Position numbers and translations under genes: made by a program
From: Erodium maritimum
Lineage: Eukaryota; Streptophyta; Magnoliopsida; Geraniales; Geraniaceae
Direction of reading: 5' to 3'
Assembly: GCA_963921825.1 (NCBI GenBank)
Contig: OY997595.1
Coordinates: 15,369,228-15,433,227 of the forward strand
DNA: 64,000 nucleotides
In this document: piece by piece, positions 43,996-56,891 of the stretch
Numbering within the stretch: position 1 is the stretch's first letter
How the letters are laid out: each line of letters opens with the position of its first letter
The notes under the pieces: generated by a model
Seen by the model: the letters and a program-made list of their open reading frames with translations, nothing else
What the model was told of the DNA's origin: nothing
Database searches by the model: none

Positions 43996-45606
43996 GAAAA
44001 CAATACAATACCATGCCACACATGTTACACCGAACTTATCATAACATCAAAACTTACCGATACACTTACCATACCCACCACATCGGTCTATCATTCACCC
44101 GATGATATCACAAGTCAACGGTTCATATCACATTCATTCAACCAATCATATCAACAAACAACCATTCGTATCACATTCATCACAACTCATATAGCATGCT
44201 ATGATTCTTAAAGTAACCAAAGAAAATACTATACATCAATATTTAAGGACTAATAACCATAACCAAACACAACCAACACACAATCGTAAGGCCCGACATG
44301 GCCACATGTGATTCTACAGCACGACAATTCCCATAATTGAAAGCGGTTATTCTAGTTAATCACATCCTACATGCAAGCTAAGACTTTTCCGGTCGTTAAC
44401 ATCCTATATGCATACTATTAACGTTCTTTAATTAAAAGCGGTAATTACTACTCTTCCTTACCTCAAATGTTATCCCAACGCTTAGTCACGCGACGCCTAG
44501 TAGTCTCCTCCTCCGAGCTTGGGTCCAACGTCTAAGATCAAAAGAAATACGAGAATTAATGCTAATTCAAGTGTGGTTTAAAGAGGAAAATACCCAAACT
44601 AGCCCCATCTGCTCAACTTGTCAAAATGGGCCCGGAAGACCCATTTTTCCCAGAATCGCGAAAACGTCCCTCGGGACTCCGAAAATTTCCCTTTTCGTGT
44701 CTATCAATCATAATTAATTTACTTGTTCCAATGCACTTGACGGAATTAAATTCCGAGGTCCGAGCGTTCTGAATTCGCAATTAAAGTTTCCAACCGTTTT
44801 TCCCGAAATTTCATGAATCACATCCATAATTCGTTCCGGTTGTGAAATTAACGTCCCGGGGTTCACCCAAGACCGTCCAAGCACGAAACCACCAAGTCCC
44901 GGCCATGTGGGCCCCACGGCCACACATGGCCGTGGGTGGTCGGACCGGACCGGGCCGGTCACGGTCCAAAAGTGACCGACCATGGCCGGTCTCGGTTCCA
45001 AGCGTGGCCGACTATGGCCGGTCCTCCCCTCTTTCGATGGCCGGATTCCGGCGAACCTCCGATCGCTGGAAAAATACTTTCTTTCTTCCAGCAAGTTCCT
45101 AACTAGTTCTAGGTTCTCCACAACACCATTGTTAAGCTCTAAAATTTCAAAATCCACCTTAAACACTCCAAAGTTTCAAGACCCATAGTGGGTTTCATCA
45201 AAACCACAAAAAAACTAATTAAACTTCATCATTGATCTCCACTTTCTCCATAAGTTATCTAATTAATCAATAAGAACCTTAGATATGTAGGACCCAAGCC
45301 TATTTCATGCCTTTTCTAGAAAACCCATAAACCCAAACTTCATAATAATGAATTTGGTTTGAAGATTTACCTTGGAAATGGAGAAAGGAAGAGGAAAATG
45401 ATGTTTTGGAGAAGATTAGTGTTGGAAATCACCCAAAGGAGCTCACTTTTCCTCCATTTCTTCTTCTTCAAGCAATGGAGCTTCAATGGAGGATTTCTTC
45501 TCTCTCTCTCTCTCTAGAAATGAATTTCGGCCAAGGTGACTATGATGCTGAAATTGTTTCCCCATGTGGTCTTATCCTGAAGGTGGAAATGTCCCTTTCG
45601 TCTTTT

Positions 45607-45608
<2 letters not shown>

Positions 45609-45658
<50 letters not shown>
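45609..45658. repeat. (CT)n microsatellite
   Basis: About 25 uninterrupted CT units, GA on the LTR sense strand. A shorter run lies at 45497-45513. Confidence 0.95.
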
Positions 45659-45660
<2 letters not shown>

Positions 45661-46006
45661 TTGTCCATATGTGGGGACCAATTGGTCTTTTCTCCTACTT
45701 TTCTTCCCCTCCAAGCTATCATGGACATGTGTCCATGTGGAGTCCACTCCTACCCAAAATATCTCAGCTCATATTATATTTATTCGTTAATACTCCAAAT
45801 TCGACCTAGTTTGACCCAGGTTTGACTTTTTTTTGCAAAAGTAACCATTTGAAAGGGAACGACCCAACTAAGCTAACCGTAACGATGGCTAAGCTTTTTG
45901 GGTTCCGGAAATGTCCCGAATGACTCCTGGCGTCATCGGTTGACTTTTCCGACGGAAAGTCAACTTTCGCCAAATTTCACCGGTTCGACCGGGGGCGGTT
46001 CTTACA

Positions 46007-46957
46007 ATCTACCCCCTTAAAATAGTTTCGTCTGAGAAATATTAAACGAACGTACCTTACTTAACCATACCTCATTTAACCATACCTCACTTGGTCACAC
46101 TACTTACCCAAACGCCACACTCAGCGTGTGAAGTCAGCTCTGCTCAACAATTTACAATTTCTCAAAGAATCACCAAGTAAATACACACAGTATATAATTA
46201 CCAATACACACTGGAACACACAGTATCGGTCTAGATATTCTATACCTGAATCCTTCATCGGTATAGATATCGCACTGGCACACACAACATCGGTCGAGAT
46301 ATCTCATACCAGAATCCCCCGTCGGTAGATACCGGAACATTTCTCAAATCGAACCTAAGCCGGAACCATCACACAGACAATTCTCCTCAACTACCCACTT
46401 AGTGGCCGTTACTCGGACAATTCACACTGGAACTCAAACACGATTATGTCACGACCAACCACACACAATAATACAAGGAAGTAACACGCAAATGCATCCA
46501 TCATGACATTGGATCTCATACTTATTGCACGGTCTGGAACAACAACACATTTTGCCGACATCTAGTCGGACGGCCGGCACACCTCAACAAGGAACAATAG
46601 CACATTTCACCGACACCTAGTCGGAAGGCAGGCGCACCTCGAAACACCCAAAGGGTAAGACATTACCATGACAACACTCAACAAAAGGTAACACACAGTC
46701 ACGATCGGTCATTTAAAGGTTACTCAACTAGTGATATCGCACATACCGGCAACACTTGCTTGCATACTACACTCGAACCAACTTATACGTCATCTCATCC
46801 ATATCCCACATTAACAAAGGCACTACTTTCACTGTCTTCTCAAGGGTTGAACGGTTTTGGGTACTTCGCGCGCACCTCGTCCCTGCGCGATCTCTCACCG
46901 CTCACGATCCGCGCGACTCCTTAATCGTCTCTCGGACAACTCAGGGTCAACAAGAGT
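46007..46957 (-). mobile_element. Element 3 internal region, left part
   Basis: Begins with the inverted polypurine tract (ATCTACCCCCTTAAAA, 46007-46022). The rest is decayed: short GGTATAGATATC/ACCGGAATCC-type repeats at 46200-46330, and near 46850-46950 a stretch homologous to 53700-53790 that belongs to the end of the integrase region. Interrupted at 46957 by element 2 and resumes at 58464. Confidence 0.6.
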
Positions 46958-47794
46958 TGTCACGCCCCAAATCCGGTATTGACCGGACCCGTGACGTGAC
47001 TTAGTGAAATTAAATAAAACACTTTAAAAGTAACGAATATTTGATAAAGAGGAAAGAAACTAAATCCACAAGAGTTTAAATTCCCGAGTCCTCTCCTCAG
47101 TCAAGTACACTTTGGAAAAATAGTACATCTCTAATGATATAAATAAACCCCGGGCCTCCGCTAGCTCCTAGCTCTGCATAACCCTCTAGTCCAAAGCATA
47201 ACAATCACCTGTAGAAAACACGGTAAGGGGGTGAGCTTGACGCTCAGTAGGGAAAACACAGGAAGCCATCTCAAAACGGGTTTACCAGAAATTCATTCCC
47301 CAAAATTAAAGGTGATTAAACAGTTTGATACAACGACGTGACACTTAAAGCAATTAAAAGATAAAAACCCCCTTTTAACCCGACACTCATAAATCCGACC
47401 GTACCAGCGTTAACTCAACACCATCCACTAAACCAAGGCACACACCGCATGTAACAATCTGCGTAAAACACCCAAATACATTTCCAAACTAACTTTTAAC
47501 GATTAAAGGAAAAAGGCGACAACGAGGAACTGTAACCCAAATTAAACAACCTTCACTTTACTCGACCAAAACCATCCCGAAAATCCTAGTCCAGAACCCT
47601 TTCCCTACCGACTCTCGGATAACCGCATAGACAACGTTCCCCTTTTAGCACGGAAGCCACACACAACTCATAACAAGGAAAACACCCATAGTCGCAACAC
47701 AACAATACTCAATCCAATTCAGGTAACACTTCATCAAGTCAAGGCATTCTCAAACACACAACTCGTAACCAAAGCACGGTCTCGGGAGCAACCC

Positions 47795-50700
47795 TGTAAT
47801 AACCACTCCCGGTCAACGCCAGTCAAACCTGCGAAAAACAGGAAAATTTAAAATTTTTAAGACTGACAGTTAAGTGAACCTAAAATGACCCCGAGTGTCA
47901 TACCGGACTTAAGTTGACCCCGTTATTGACCAAAGTGAGTTCCGGGGGACTCAGGGCAACTTTCTGATCAATTTGGGAAATGTTGACTTTTCGTTGGAAA
48001 AGTCAACCGAGCGACGTTTTGGTCCATTCGAGGACCGTTTTGGATCCAAAAAGCTTAGCCGTCATCTCAGCGGTCTTAGTTGAGCCATTTCCTTGTAGCC
48101 CGCCAAGTTTCGTAATTTCTTGGAAAAATTGCCCGTTCGGGTCCCGAAACGTCCGATTTTTCGCGAATCTGATTGGAAAATATCAAGTAGATATTTTCCA
48201 AAAGTTGTGGGACCCACCTTGACACTTGTCCTAATTGTGGTGGTGTTAGTTTTGGGGGGAAAATAAAGATGAGAGGACAAGGGGTGGCCGGCCATATAGG
48301 GCAAAAAGAAAAAAAAAAGAAATTAGAGTTAGTTGTTTAGAAAGAGAAAGAAGAGAGAAGAAAGGGAGAGAAGGAGAAGAAGGAAGAGAGAAAGCTAGGG
48401 TTTGAGCACTATTCACGCCATATCCAACCCTTGGATCGTCTCGAGGCAAGGAGCAATCTACTTCCCCTCGTTCTCCTCTACGGTATACACCAAACCGATT
48501 CTCGTTTTGATTAATTTTGGAAGTTAGGTTTTTGTAAAACTATTAGTTTAAGGTGGTTTTGATGTTGGGGTCATTGTTGGAGACGTTTTGGAGGTGTTTG
48601 GAGGGGAAAGATGACGTTTTCCGGTGACCGGAGGCTCGGGAGGAGCTCCAGCCACCGTGGGTGGTGGCCGGCCGGCCATGGGTGGCTGGCCGGAGCTGGG
48701 ACCAGCCACCACCATGGTGGACGAGCCCCACTTTGAGCCCTAGGGCCCACGGCCAAGTGGGTCGGGTGGGGCCCACGTGCTCAGGTTCTTGGGTTTTATC
48801 GTTCGGGTGGTTTAAAACGTTCCCCGGACCATTTATCCTTAACCGAATCGAAAATTTGAATTAAATTGGAAAAGTTACAATTAACGGGTTTTAGAAACTT
48901 GAAACGGAAATTAATTGACTCGGGAGTCGGAATTCGATTCGGTCAAGTACATTGGGACCCTTGAATTATTCTAAGACCGTAGAAACGAAAACGGGAATTT
49001 TTGGAGCCCCGGAAGGGCATTTACAAAACCCGGGCAGATTCGCCATGTCGGGCGAATCGGGCCTTGACGGGTCCCTTATCGACAATGTCGAGTAATTGGG
49101 AAGTTCGGGAGTGATCGACATTGTCGGGGTTAAGTTTGGGCATCGAGTTTAATGATTTTCAGTTTATTCCTGCGGGTTGTTAAGTGCCTTAAATTTGTGT
49201 TCTTTTAGATCGTGCCACGGACCGAGGCAAGGGAAAGCTGGGTGAGTGATAGAGATCATCACCAGAGCTCGTTGTTTGGCTTTTGGGAGAACACGCACGA
49301 GGTAGGGAAAAGTAGCCGGATCTCGGCCCTGACTGGGGAAAGTTAACAGTAGAATTGCATGTGACACCGGGGTGTCGTGGGTTAAGTAGATTTATCGAAT
49401 ATTAGAAAAGCATGATACGGGATTGTAGCGAATATTAGAAAAGCATGTGACACTTAGTAGTGTCGTAGGAGCAGTGAACTTAGTGGTATTAGAATTACTG
49501 GAGGCATATGACCATGCTCGGAGGTTGTTTGTGAAACTAGTGATCTTAGGACTGTTGGAGGCATTGAGTATGTCGGAGGTTGTTGTGTATTATTATTATT
49601 GAGTTTTGGGTGGCCTTGAGAGCCCGTGTTATTATTGTTGAGTTTTGGGTGGCCTTGAGAGCCGTGTACTAAGGTTGGTGTCTTTGGCTGGCCTGACCGA
49701 GTTAGAGTCTCGGGGGGTTGCGAGCATTCTTTGGCTGGCTAACGAGTTAGAGTCTCGGTAAGTTGCGAGCGTGTATTATTGTTGATTCTTGGGTGGCCAT
49801 GAGTGCCCGTGGGGTCATTGAACCCGTGTCTTTACCCTTGGTGTTTTGGGTGGTCGTGAGTGCCCGTGGGGTCGTTGAACCCGTGTCTTTACCCTTGGTG
49901 TTTTGGGTGGCCGTGAGTGCCCGTGGGGTCGTTGAACCCGTGTCTTTACCCTTGGTGTTTTGGGTGGCCGTGAGTGCCCGTGGGGTTGTTGAACCCGTGC
50001 CTTTACCTTTGGTGTTTTGGGTGGCCATGAGTGCCTGTGGGGTTGTTGAGCCCGTGAGTTACTGTTGGTGTGTCTTGGGTGGCCATGAGTGCCCGTGGGG
50101 TTGTTGAACCCGTGTCTTTACTGTTGGTGTGTCTTGGGTGGCCATGAGTGCCCGTGGGGTTGTTGAGTCCGTGTCTTAATGTTGGTGTATCGTGGGAGGC
50201 CGTGAGTGCCTGTGGGGCTGTTGCGTCCGTGTTTTACTGTTAGTGTCTTGGGTGGCCATGAGTTCCTGTGAGTGTTGAACCTGTGTTGTTACTGGTTGTT
50301 GAACTTGCTTGTGATTGTGATGGTGATTGTGATTGTATTTGTGGTTACCTGAGGTTAGGGGCCCGCTTCATGAAACGGGGGTCCACGAGCACACGCGTCA
50401 GCATGTCCAGACGGGGTAGGGGGCCCGCCCACCAATAAAGGGGTCCTGGCCGCGCGTGTGTGGTTTGGGTTTGTGAGCATTCTTTGGCTGGCTTACGAGT
50501 TAGAGTCTCGGTAAGTTGCAAGCATTATTTGGCTGGCTTACGAGTTAGAGTCTCGGTAAGTTGCAAGCATTCTCCGACTGGCTTACGAGTTAGAGTCTCG
50601 GTAAGTTGCAAGCATTCTTGGGTTGGCCTGACCGAGTTAGAGTCTCGGGAGGGTGTGAGCGTTCTTGGCACTGAGCGGTTGGCAGCTGGTTTGCGATCCT

Positions 50701-51252
50701 TTGGGATCTTGTTTGGTGTGCGATCCTTTGTGATCTTGTTTGGTGTTGCGTAGTCTTTCTGTCGTGTCCTTGGAAGAGGTCGTGATCGTTGTGTCAGGTC
50801 TACTTTGCGTGTCAGAGTGTTGAGTTGGTCAAGGAAGGAATCAGTGGGTGTATGTTCAGTCAGAGTACTTGGGTTGGGGACAGTGTTCCCCGGTGTTGAC
50901 CTTGTTTTTGGTGTTACCGGCATTGTCTGCTAATTATGCCGTAGTCAGTCTGTTATCCATGGTGGTGAGCGAACGCTCACCCCTAGCTGCTTTTCCTACA
51001 GGTACCGATCGCAGGTTGGATTAGGTGAGCTTCTGAAGCTTAAAGAGCTAGGAGCGGGATTCTGGGTTTATTTTGAGTCTAGCGACGGATACCATACTTT
51101 TGTCCACTTGTTGGGACGTGTTTTAAGTTGTAAATATTATTTTGTTGAACAAATGGTGTTTTTAAAGTGGGTTAATGAAAATGTTTTCAAAATGTTTTAT
51201 TATTTTAAATGTTCGCGTCCCGAGTTCGGTTTACTGAAATTGGGGCGTGACA
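47795..51252 (+). mobile_element. Solo LTR (plus) inside the LTR of element 2
   Basis: Starts TGTAATAACC and ends GGGGCGTGACA; the uninterrupted sequence is visible in the other LTR copy at 57718-57735 (GGGAGCAACCCGCTCGG), which shows a 4-5 bp duplication ((A)ACCC). 3458 bp. Its right 1.9 kb (about 49300-51252) is clearly related to the LTR of the 27-36 kb element. No internal region is present, so it is the product of LTR-LTR recombination. Confidence 0.85.
49770..50280 (+). repeat. Tandem array of about 60 bp in the solo LTR
   Basis: About eight copies of GGTGGCC(G/A)TGAGTGCCCG, TGGGGT(C/T)GTTGAACCCGTG and a TTTACCCTTGGTGTTTTGG-type block. The related LTR at 29270-29370 has only about two copies. 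Confidence 0.85.
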
Positions 51253-51299
51253 ACCCGCTCGGCCCGGCGTAGTCGTACGCAACTTTCCCCTAACACACA

Positions 51300-51530
51300 G
51301 TCAGGAGAGGTGGTCGACCTCATCGCGGAACTTCCCTTCGCGTAACACATCGCGGACACAGCGTTTTATCGACACACGGAAGGCAGGGAAATCGCCTCTT
51401 CGTGCAACACATCGCGGACACATCATTTTAACGACACACGGAAGGCAGGGAAATCGCCTATTCGCGCAACACATCGCGCACACAGCGTTTTACCGACTCA
51501 CGGTCGGAAGGTAGGGAAAACACCTTACTC
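51300..51530. repeat. Tandem array of about 65 bp in LTR 2
   Basis: Three to four copies of CGCAACACATCGCGGACACA, GTTTTACCGACACACGGAAG and GGCAGGGAAATCGCC. The matching array in the other LTR lies at 57800-57990. Confidence 0.8.
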
Positions 51531-54500
51531 GGGTAACCACAGTAACATAGTCACAATCACAATCACAGTCACAGGTAACCACAGTACCACAACCACACTC
51601 ACGATCACACTCACACATGGCACACTTGCCCAAAACATAGCAACACATGCTTCACCGAATATCACATATCATACTTCTCAATTTACCACATATAGCAACA
51701 CATGCTTCACCGAATATCACAGTCACGTCGGTCTATCACTCACCCGACCATATCACAACCAATGATTCCCATCATAACAATCACGCACTTACCATCACTT
51801 ACCGTCACCACACTCAACGTGGTAAACCCCACCGGCTTAACCGGTATCCAGTCCCCAACATCCCCATAATTCATCATATCATATAACAGGGAATAACCAT
51901 TCAAGTCACCAACATGCATCGCTAGTCCAATTCTACTCGTTTTCGTGTTCGTTATTTATCAACCGTTCAAACAGCACAACACTAAGCAGATACAGACAGC
52001 AAACAATCCTACAGGCGTGACCTGGCCCGATTCTACCAGCAGGATTATTCCCAAGGCTGAAATCGTAAATTTTCACAGTTTATAAGTCTACGCTAGTTAA
52101 TCACATCCTATATGCATACTAGTTACTTAACTGGTTATTAGGTTTCCTTATATGCATACTAGTACAACCGTAATAAAGAGGGTTTCGAGGTAATCCCTAC
52201 CTTAGTCTCTATCTGGGTCGCCAAGCTGCTGACGTCCTGGCCAACTCCGGTCTTCTCCGTGCTCGGGGTAAAGGCCTGGTTTGACACAAAAGGGACGGTC
52301 ATCAGTCCCGGTCCAACCGTAACGGTCCTCAAATTTAATAATTAAGTCCAGTAGTTTGTTTTGTCCAGAGGTCCTTTAGAAGTCCGATAAGTTGTCCGAA
52401 ATTCCAGGTATTTATCTGATTTTATGTCAAATATTTAATAAATTATTTAACTAACCTGGTCTGACCCGGATCCGACCCGAGTCCGAATCCCGAAACCGAA
52501 TCCGACCCAGATCCGGCCAGTCTAAGTCCTCAGACCCGGACCTCACCCGAGCCCGACCCAGACCCAGTCCAGACCCGAACTCAGACCCGAGCCTGAGCCT
52601 GAAGCCCGAACCAGGTCCAGCCCGAGGCCCAACTCAAGTCCAGGCCCGAGTTGCGTCTGGTTCGAGTCCGTCCGGCCCAAGGCGCGTTCTCGACACCGGC
52701 CCAATCCCAAAGCCCGTTAGAGGCACAGCGAGGTTTCAAGCGATCCTCCGGTTTAGCTTCGGCGGTGGCGGCGGCGCCGGGAAAATCGAAGTCGGCTCTT
52801 GACGGCGGGGGTGGCGTCAGAACGCTCGGAACGTCGTGAGGAGGTCGTCAGGGCACGAATCGAGCTCCCTTGTCCATATCTAACGTCGCCGTGAGTTCGC
52901 CGGCGTGTGAAACTCAGATCTGGAGCTTCGAGAACTCCGGCGAGCCCTTTCCAACCAGTAACAACCGGTTCGAGCTCGCAGGGGTGCGAATCGAAAGGAA
53001 AATGAGGACGAGGGAGGTGAGATGGGTCGGGACAGAATCTCACCATCTCTGATTCACGTGTCCGAGCGGAGAGGCTCGAGACAACAAGGGCGACACTGGT
53101 TCGTTGCTGGTTCGAGGAAGGAGAAGAAGAATAGAGGGATTCTGGGTTCTGATGTGGCGAGCAGGCGAGAAGTTGTCGTGGTCGGAAGCAGAAGGTGAAG
53201 GAAGTGGAGGAGGAGCTCCGGTGATGCTCGGCGTTGCAGAGAGAAAACGAGAGGGAGAAGGAGGCGAGGAGGACGAAGACTCGGGAGTCGTGCGCGTCAA
53301 ATGAGGTAAAGAACCGTCCAGAACTATGGTTTTATTCAGAGGGCTGGGCCGGTTTCGTGGGCCGCGCGCACCGGGCCTGGCTAGTTGGGTCAGATCCAAC
53401 TGGTTGGGCCTGGTTCTGGCCTGGCCCAAAAGTCATCCCTATTCCTTTTTTCTCTCCTTTTTGTTTCGCACTCGTTCCGACTTTTCGTTCCGTTTTCCAA
53501 CCCTTTCGCTTTAAAACCGTAATTTAAACCATTAAGATTTTCAGGTCTTTACAGTCTACCCCCCTCAAAGGAATTGCGTCCCTGAAATTTAAGACGAACG
53601 CGCTCCACTCGAAGTACCACAACACGGAAGACACTACAATTACCATTTCCTCAGTGACCGAACAGCCTCAGATACCTTGCACGTACCTCAACCTTGCGTT
53701 TCCGCGTCGACTCTACGCGGTTCTTAATCGTTCACAATCCACGCGACCCTTCAGTCGCCTCTCGAACAACTCGGGACCACGAGGATCAACCTTTAATTCC
53801 ACAACTGCGCCCCGCTTGGGCAGCTGACCCGACCTACCAAACAATGCTTCGTACGGTGCCATAATGTTACTGGCCTGAAAACGTTGTGTTAGTCGTACTC
53901 GGCTAAGTATTTCCGGACTCCGGTCAACGGTACTCCTGCTTCTACTGTGCTCTCGTAGGGGTCGTACTAGTTCCCGCGGAACACTGACGTTCGGCCTTTA
54001 CTTGTTGACAATAGATATGCATCAATCCAAACTTCACACCTACTGCTCGTCCATACGTGACGGTCGTGCTGCCCGATCGCACCTCCATCGGTCGTCGGTC
54101 ACAATCGATTTATGCCTCACGCCTTGAGAGTCAGTCCATCCCCAGGATGACATCGAAAGTCATCAAGTTCAACACCAAAAAGATTTCTAAGAACATGGCG
54201 GTCAAACGAGCCTTCAGCTTGGAAAAGAAGTGCTCACACTCATCAGTACACACAATATCCGCACCCTTGCGTGTCAAGGAAGTCATTGTGGTCAAAGCGG
54301 ATCCAAAACCCCAAGTCAAAACAGCAATCACTACCACCTAAGGTATCCCATAACATAGTGCCAGCTTCCCATAGCTCAGCTCGCTCAAACTGTACCGGAA
54401 ACATCACCGGTCTAGGGGTCTTCCCGGGACACACCCATCTGGGCAGAACTCAAGCACACATACCGGTCCGGCACACACATCGGTCGGGTATCTTCCCGTC

Positions 54501-54957
54501 ATTCAGGGTATGAGTCACAACATACCACACCACACGATCTAAACCAACTCAGAACATAACATGTCGGAACGGCGTCGGTCACGGTATCGAACTGAAACAC
54601 AACACCTCAGGACATATCGTGCCGGAACAATATCGGCCACAATACCGACCCATGACTCGTCCTCAAATAAACATACCGCACGTAAAAGTATGTCCGAACA
54701 CACAACCTCGGTCAGGATATCCCCCACCGGAATCCTTTGTCGGTATAGGTATCCTACCGGTCTCAACAAATCACACGGTTATAGTTCAAGGCAAGAAGAC
54801 CACCAAGAATGGTCAACCACTCTATTCTCAGAGGTAAGGCTCGTACTGGTCAACCACTTCACTCGTAACCGGGGTGCCACGACAGAAAGGTCGCCTCGAG
54901 GCTTTACTCTTAAGCCCAGTTTCTCAGCAAGGCTGAAGAAAACGGAAGGGTTCGATG

Positions 54958-55002
54958 CCTGTGGGTTATGGGCCCACCAAGCTTCCGCTGCGCCACTCTG
55001 AT
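54958..55002 (-). other. Initiator tRNA-Met 5' fragment inside element 2
   Basis: 45 nt on the element's sense strand match plant initiator tRNA-Met positions 1-45 with a single mismatch (GCTTGG for GCGTGG): acceptor 5' strand ATCAGAG, D-arm with the A-box-like TGGCGCAGCGG, and the CAT anticodon arm. The match fades after CACAGG, where ATCGAACCC may be a relic of the T loop. It lies after the gag remnant. It is not a functional tRNA gene because the 3' half is missing. Confidence 0.85.
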
Positions 55003-56875
55003 CTCATAGCTACTCGGCCACCTTTCCCAACCGGTCTGTCGGTTTACTGGTACTGTTGCGACCCTCCATCGCTCGGCACTCGTATCTGATGTTCCGAATG
55101 CCGGTAGTGTGAAAGCACTGGCCTCCGTTCGAACGCGACGTAAACTACTGGTGTTCCTTAACCTGTCTGCTTCAAAACGTCAGGCGAGCCTGTGGGCGGG
55201 AGAACCCTGCGGTTTTTCGTTCCTTCGGTTCTCGAGTCTCGTACGATCCTGCAACACTGCTCGGTCGTTGCCGAGTCTTACGGCCTCTTGCTCTCTTTCT
55301 GCGACTTTGTGCCACGGTTATTGTCATATCCACTAACTCGAGTTACACCCGAGCCATCAGGGTGAGAACTCGGTCCAAACGCTGGTTAGGCCCTCGCTCG
55401 AATCTCTTGCATCGGTTCGCCTCGACTGCCACCAAAACTGGTGCAACTGGCCCATGCCGTAACTCTGGTCTCGTACCTCATCTCTGATGTTCCGTCCCTT
55501 CGTAGCCCGGGACCTGCTGGTGTTGTTCCTCCTAACCTTCCCAGTGGAAGTACTCCGGGCACCTGTGCCCCAACGACTTACCTCTCCTGCCTCGAGATGT
55601 CACGTCGTGACTATCCTCCGCACGGGCACACGCACACGCTCGGTCCCTCAACAACTCTTAAAGGTGACTTACTCAAGACGCTAGTGTTCACACACACGTA
55701 CATCAACAACTTAAACGGTTCGACAAAACTTCAGTTTACTCATAACAGTAGTAATAGTAGTAGTAGTACAAACACTGCACCCTAGTGCGTCACACAAAAC
55801 CTACCACACCATCGCACAGAAAAAACCCACAAGTCTCACAATTCAATCACAGTCAGTCAGTACAACACACAGCATAACAGGCTTACACGCAACCAATCAG
55901 TCCACCAAATCACAAGCAGCACGAAAACTTACAGTCTCAACCGTACTCATAAACACAGGTTGTAAAAACTTATTCTTGTAACAAAATAATACATGTGGAT
56001 ATCATCTCGTTACAACTCAGTTCAGGCGTCCCCGAACTACGTTGTAACCAACTGATATCCCCACTATCATGATTTGCTGCAGTCAAATCATAATAGGATA
56101 TACATTCCAATTTTTCATAAAATTTCGGCATGTTCCATTTGAAAACTTGGTCAACCAACCGCACACGCGGGACAAGCAGTTCACAATTAACAGCACACAG
56201 CGAACACTTTACTAAGCAGTCCATCACACATTAATCACAACAAAACGGCATACCAAAAGTCAACAAACAACAACTAGCACACGGCAACCCCTAACGAACC
56301 GATCGTAAAACAAATTAACCAACCGCTTAAGCGGAACAACCAATTACCAACCGCACGCAGCACCCAAACACAAATTTAGCACTCAGCAAATTATCTCAAC
56401 TCACACCTCGGGTCTCGGTAATCTCACTATTACCGTCCGGCTAAGTCCAAGCTTGGAAAACAGTTCAGCTCAAACCATAACCACAAACCACCCAAGTCCA
56501 CCCAAACAAACACGGTACTTAGGCCGAAAGTTTCACCAATCAAACAACGGCCAACCAAGGCGGGAACCCACATATCAATTTAATCAACCAACGCGTCATA
56601 ACCAGCCCGAGCCTCGCTCGTTAATCAACCTCGATCTCAACCGATCGACATCATGGATCCACTAAGGTACACAGCCAACAGAGAAAAAGGTATCAATCAA
56701 GTAAAGTAAAGCTTAAACAACACACTCTAACAAACGAGGCTCTCGTCGTTTTTACTCTACGCATAGGAAAAATCTTGACTTGCGTCACCGAGCACTACGA
56801 CCTTAGCCACCTAACTCTACCCACCTAGTTGACGTACGGTCCGAGGTTTTGAAAAATCATTTCAAAATGAAACCA

Positions 56876-56888
56876 GGCTCTGATACCA
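56876..56888 (-). other. Primer-binding site of element 2
   Basis: The minus strand reads TGGTATCAGAGCC, complementary to the 3' end of initiator tRNA-Met, three bases inside the 5' LTR edge. Confidence 0.9.
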
Positions 56889-56891
56889 AAT

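Larger units (their letters stand above)
43022..46006 (-). repeat. 3' LTR of gypsy element 3 (minus)
   Basis: On the minus strand it runs from TGTAAGAACC (46006) to CCGGATTTGGGGCGTGACA (43022), 2985 bp, with the polypurine tract of the element directly to its right. It contains a tandem array at 43600-43995, GC-rich palindromic promoter-like DNA at 44880-45010 and a CT microsatellite. The flanking pentamer at 43017-43021 is CCATT; its partner lies outside the window. Confidence 0.85.
46958..53553 (-). repeat. 3' LTR of element 2 (interrupted)
   Basis: Sense strand from TGTAAAGACCTG (53553) to GGGGCGTGACA (46958). Without the solo LTR it is about 3.14 kb, the same size class as the 27-36 kb element. 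It carries GC-rich transcribed-looking DNA near 52450-53300 and a tandem array at 51300-51530. Confidence 0.85.
53554..56891 (-). pseudogene. Element 2 internal region: scrambled gag-pol remnant
   Basis: Read on the minus strand from the primer site: a non-coding leader to about 55500; a gag remnant (EANRCKRFERG at 55390-55425, then AGSYETREPKER and AGFSRPQA at about 55200-55260); the tRNA-like segment; then 54337-54131 with CTDECEHFFSKLKARLT, which looks like a piece of the RT-RNase H region, followed by FDVILGMD, the end of an aspartic protease; then an integrase C-terminal scrap APYEALFGR near 53840. Most of the reverse transcriptase and integrase is missing and the order of pieces is unusual. 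It ends at the polypurine tract (53554-53571). Confidence 0.7.

Noticed and set aside
53104..53527. Frames in LTR 2 as genes
   Set aside because: They appear in truncated form in the other LTR (58196-58437) and carry no domain.
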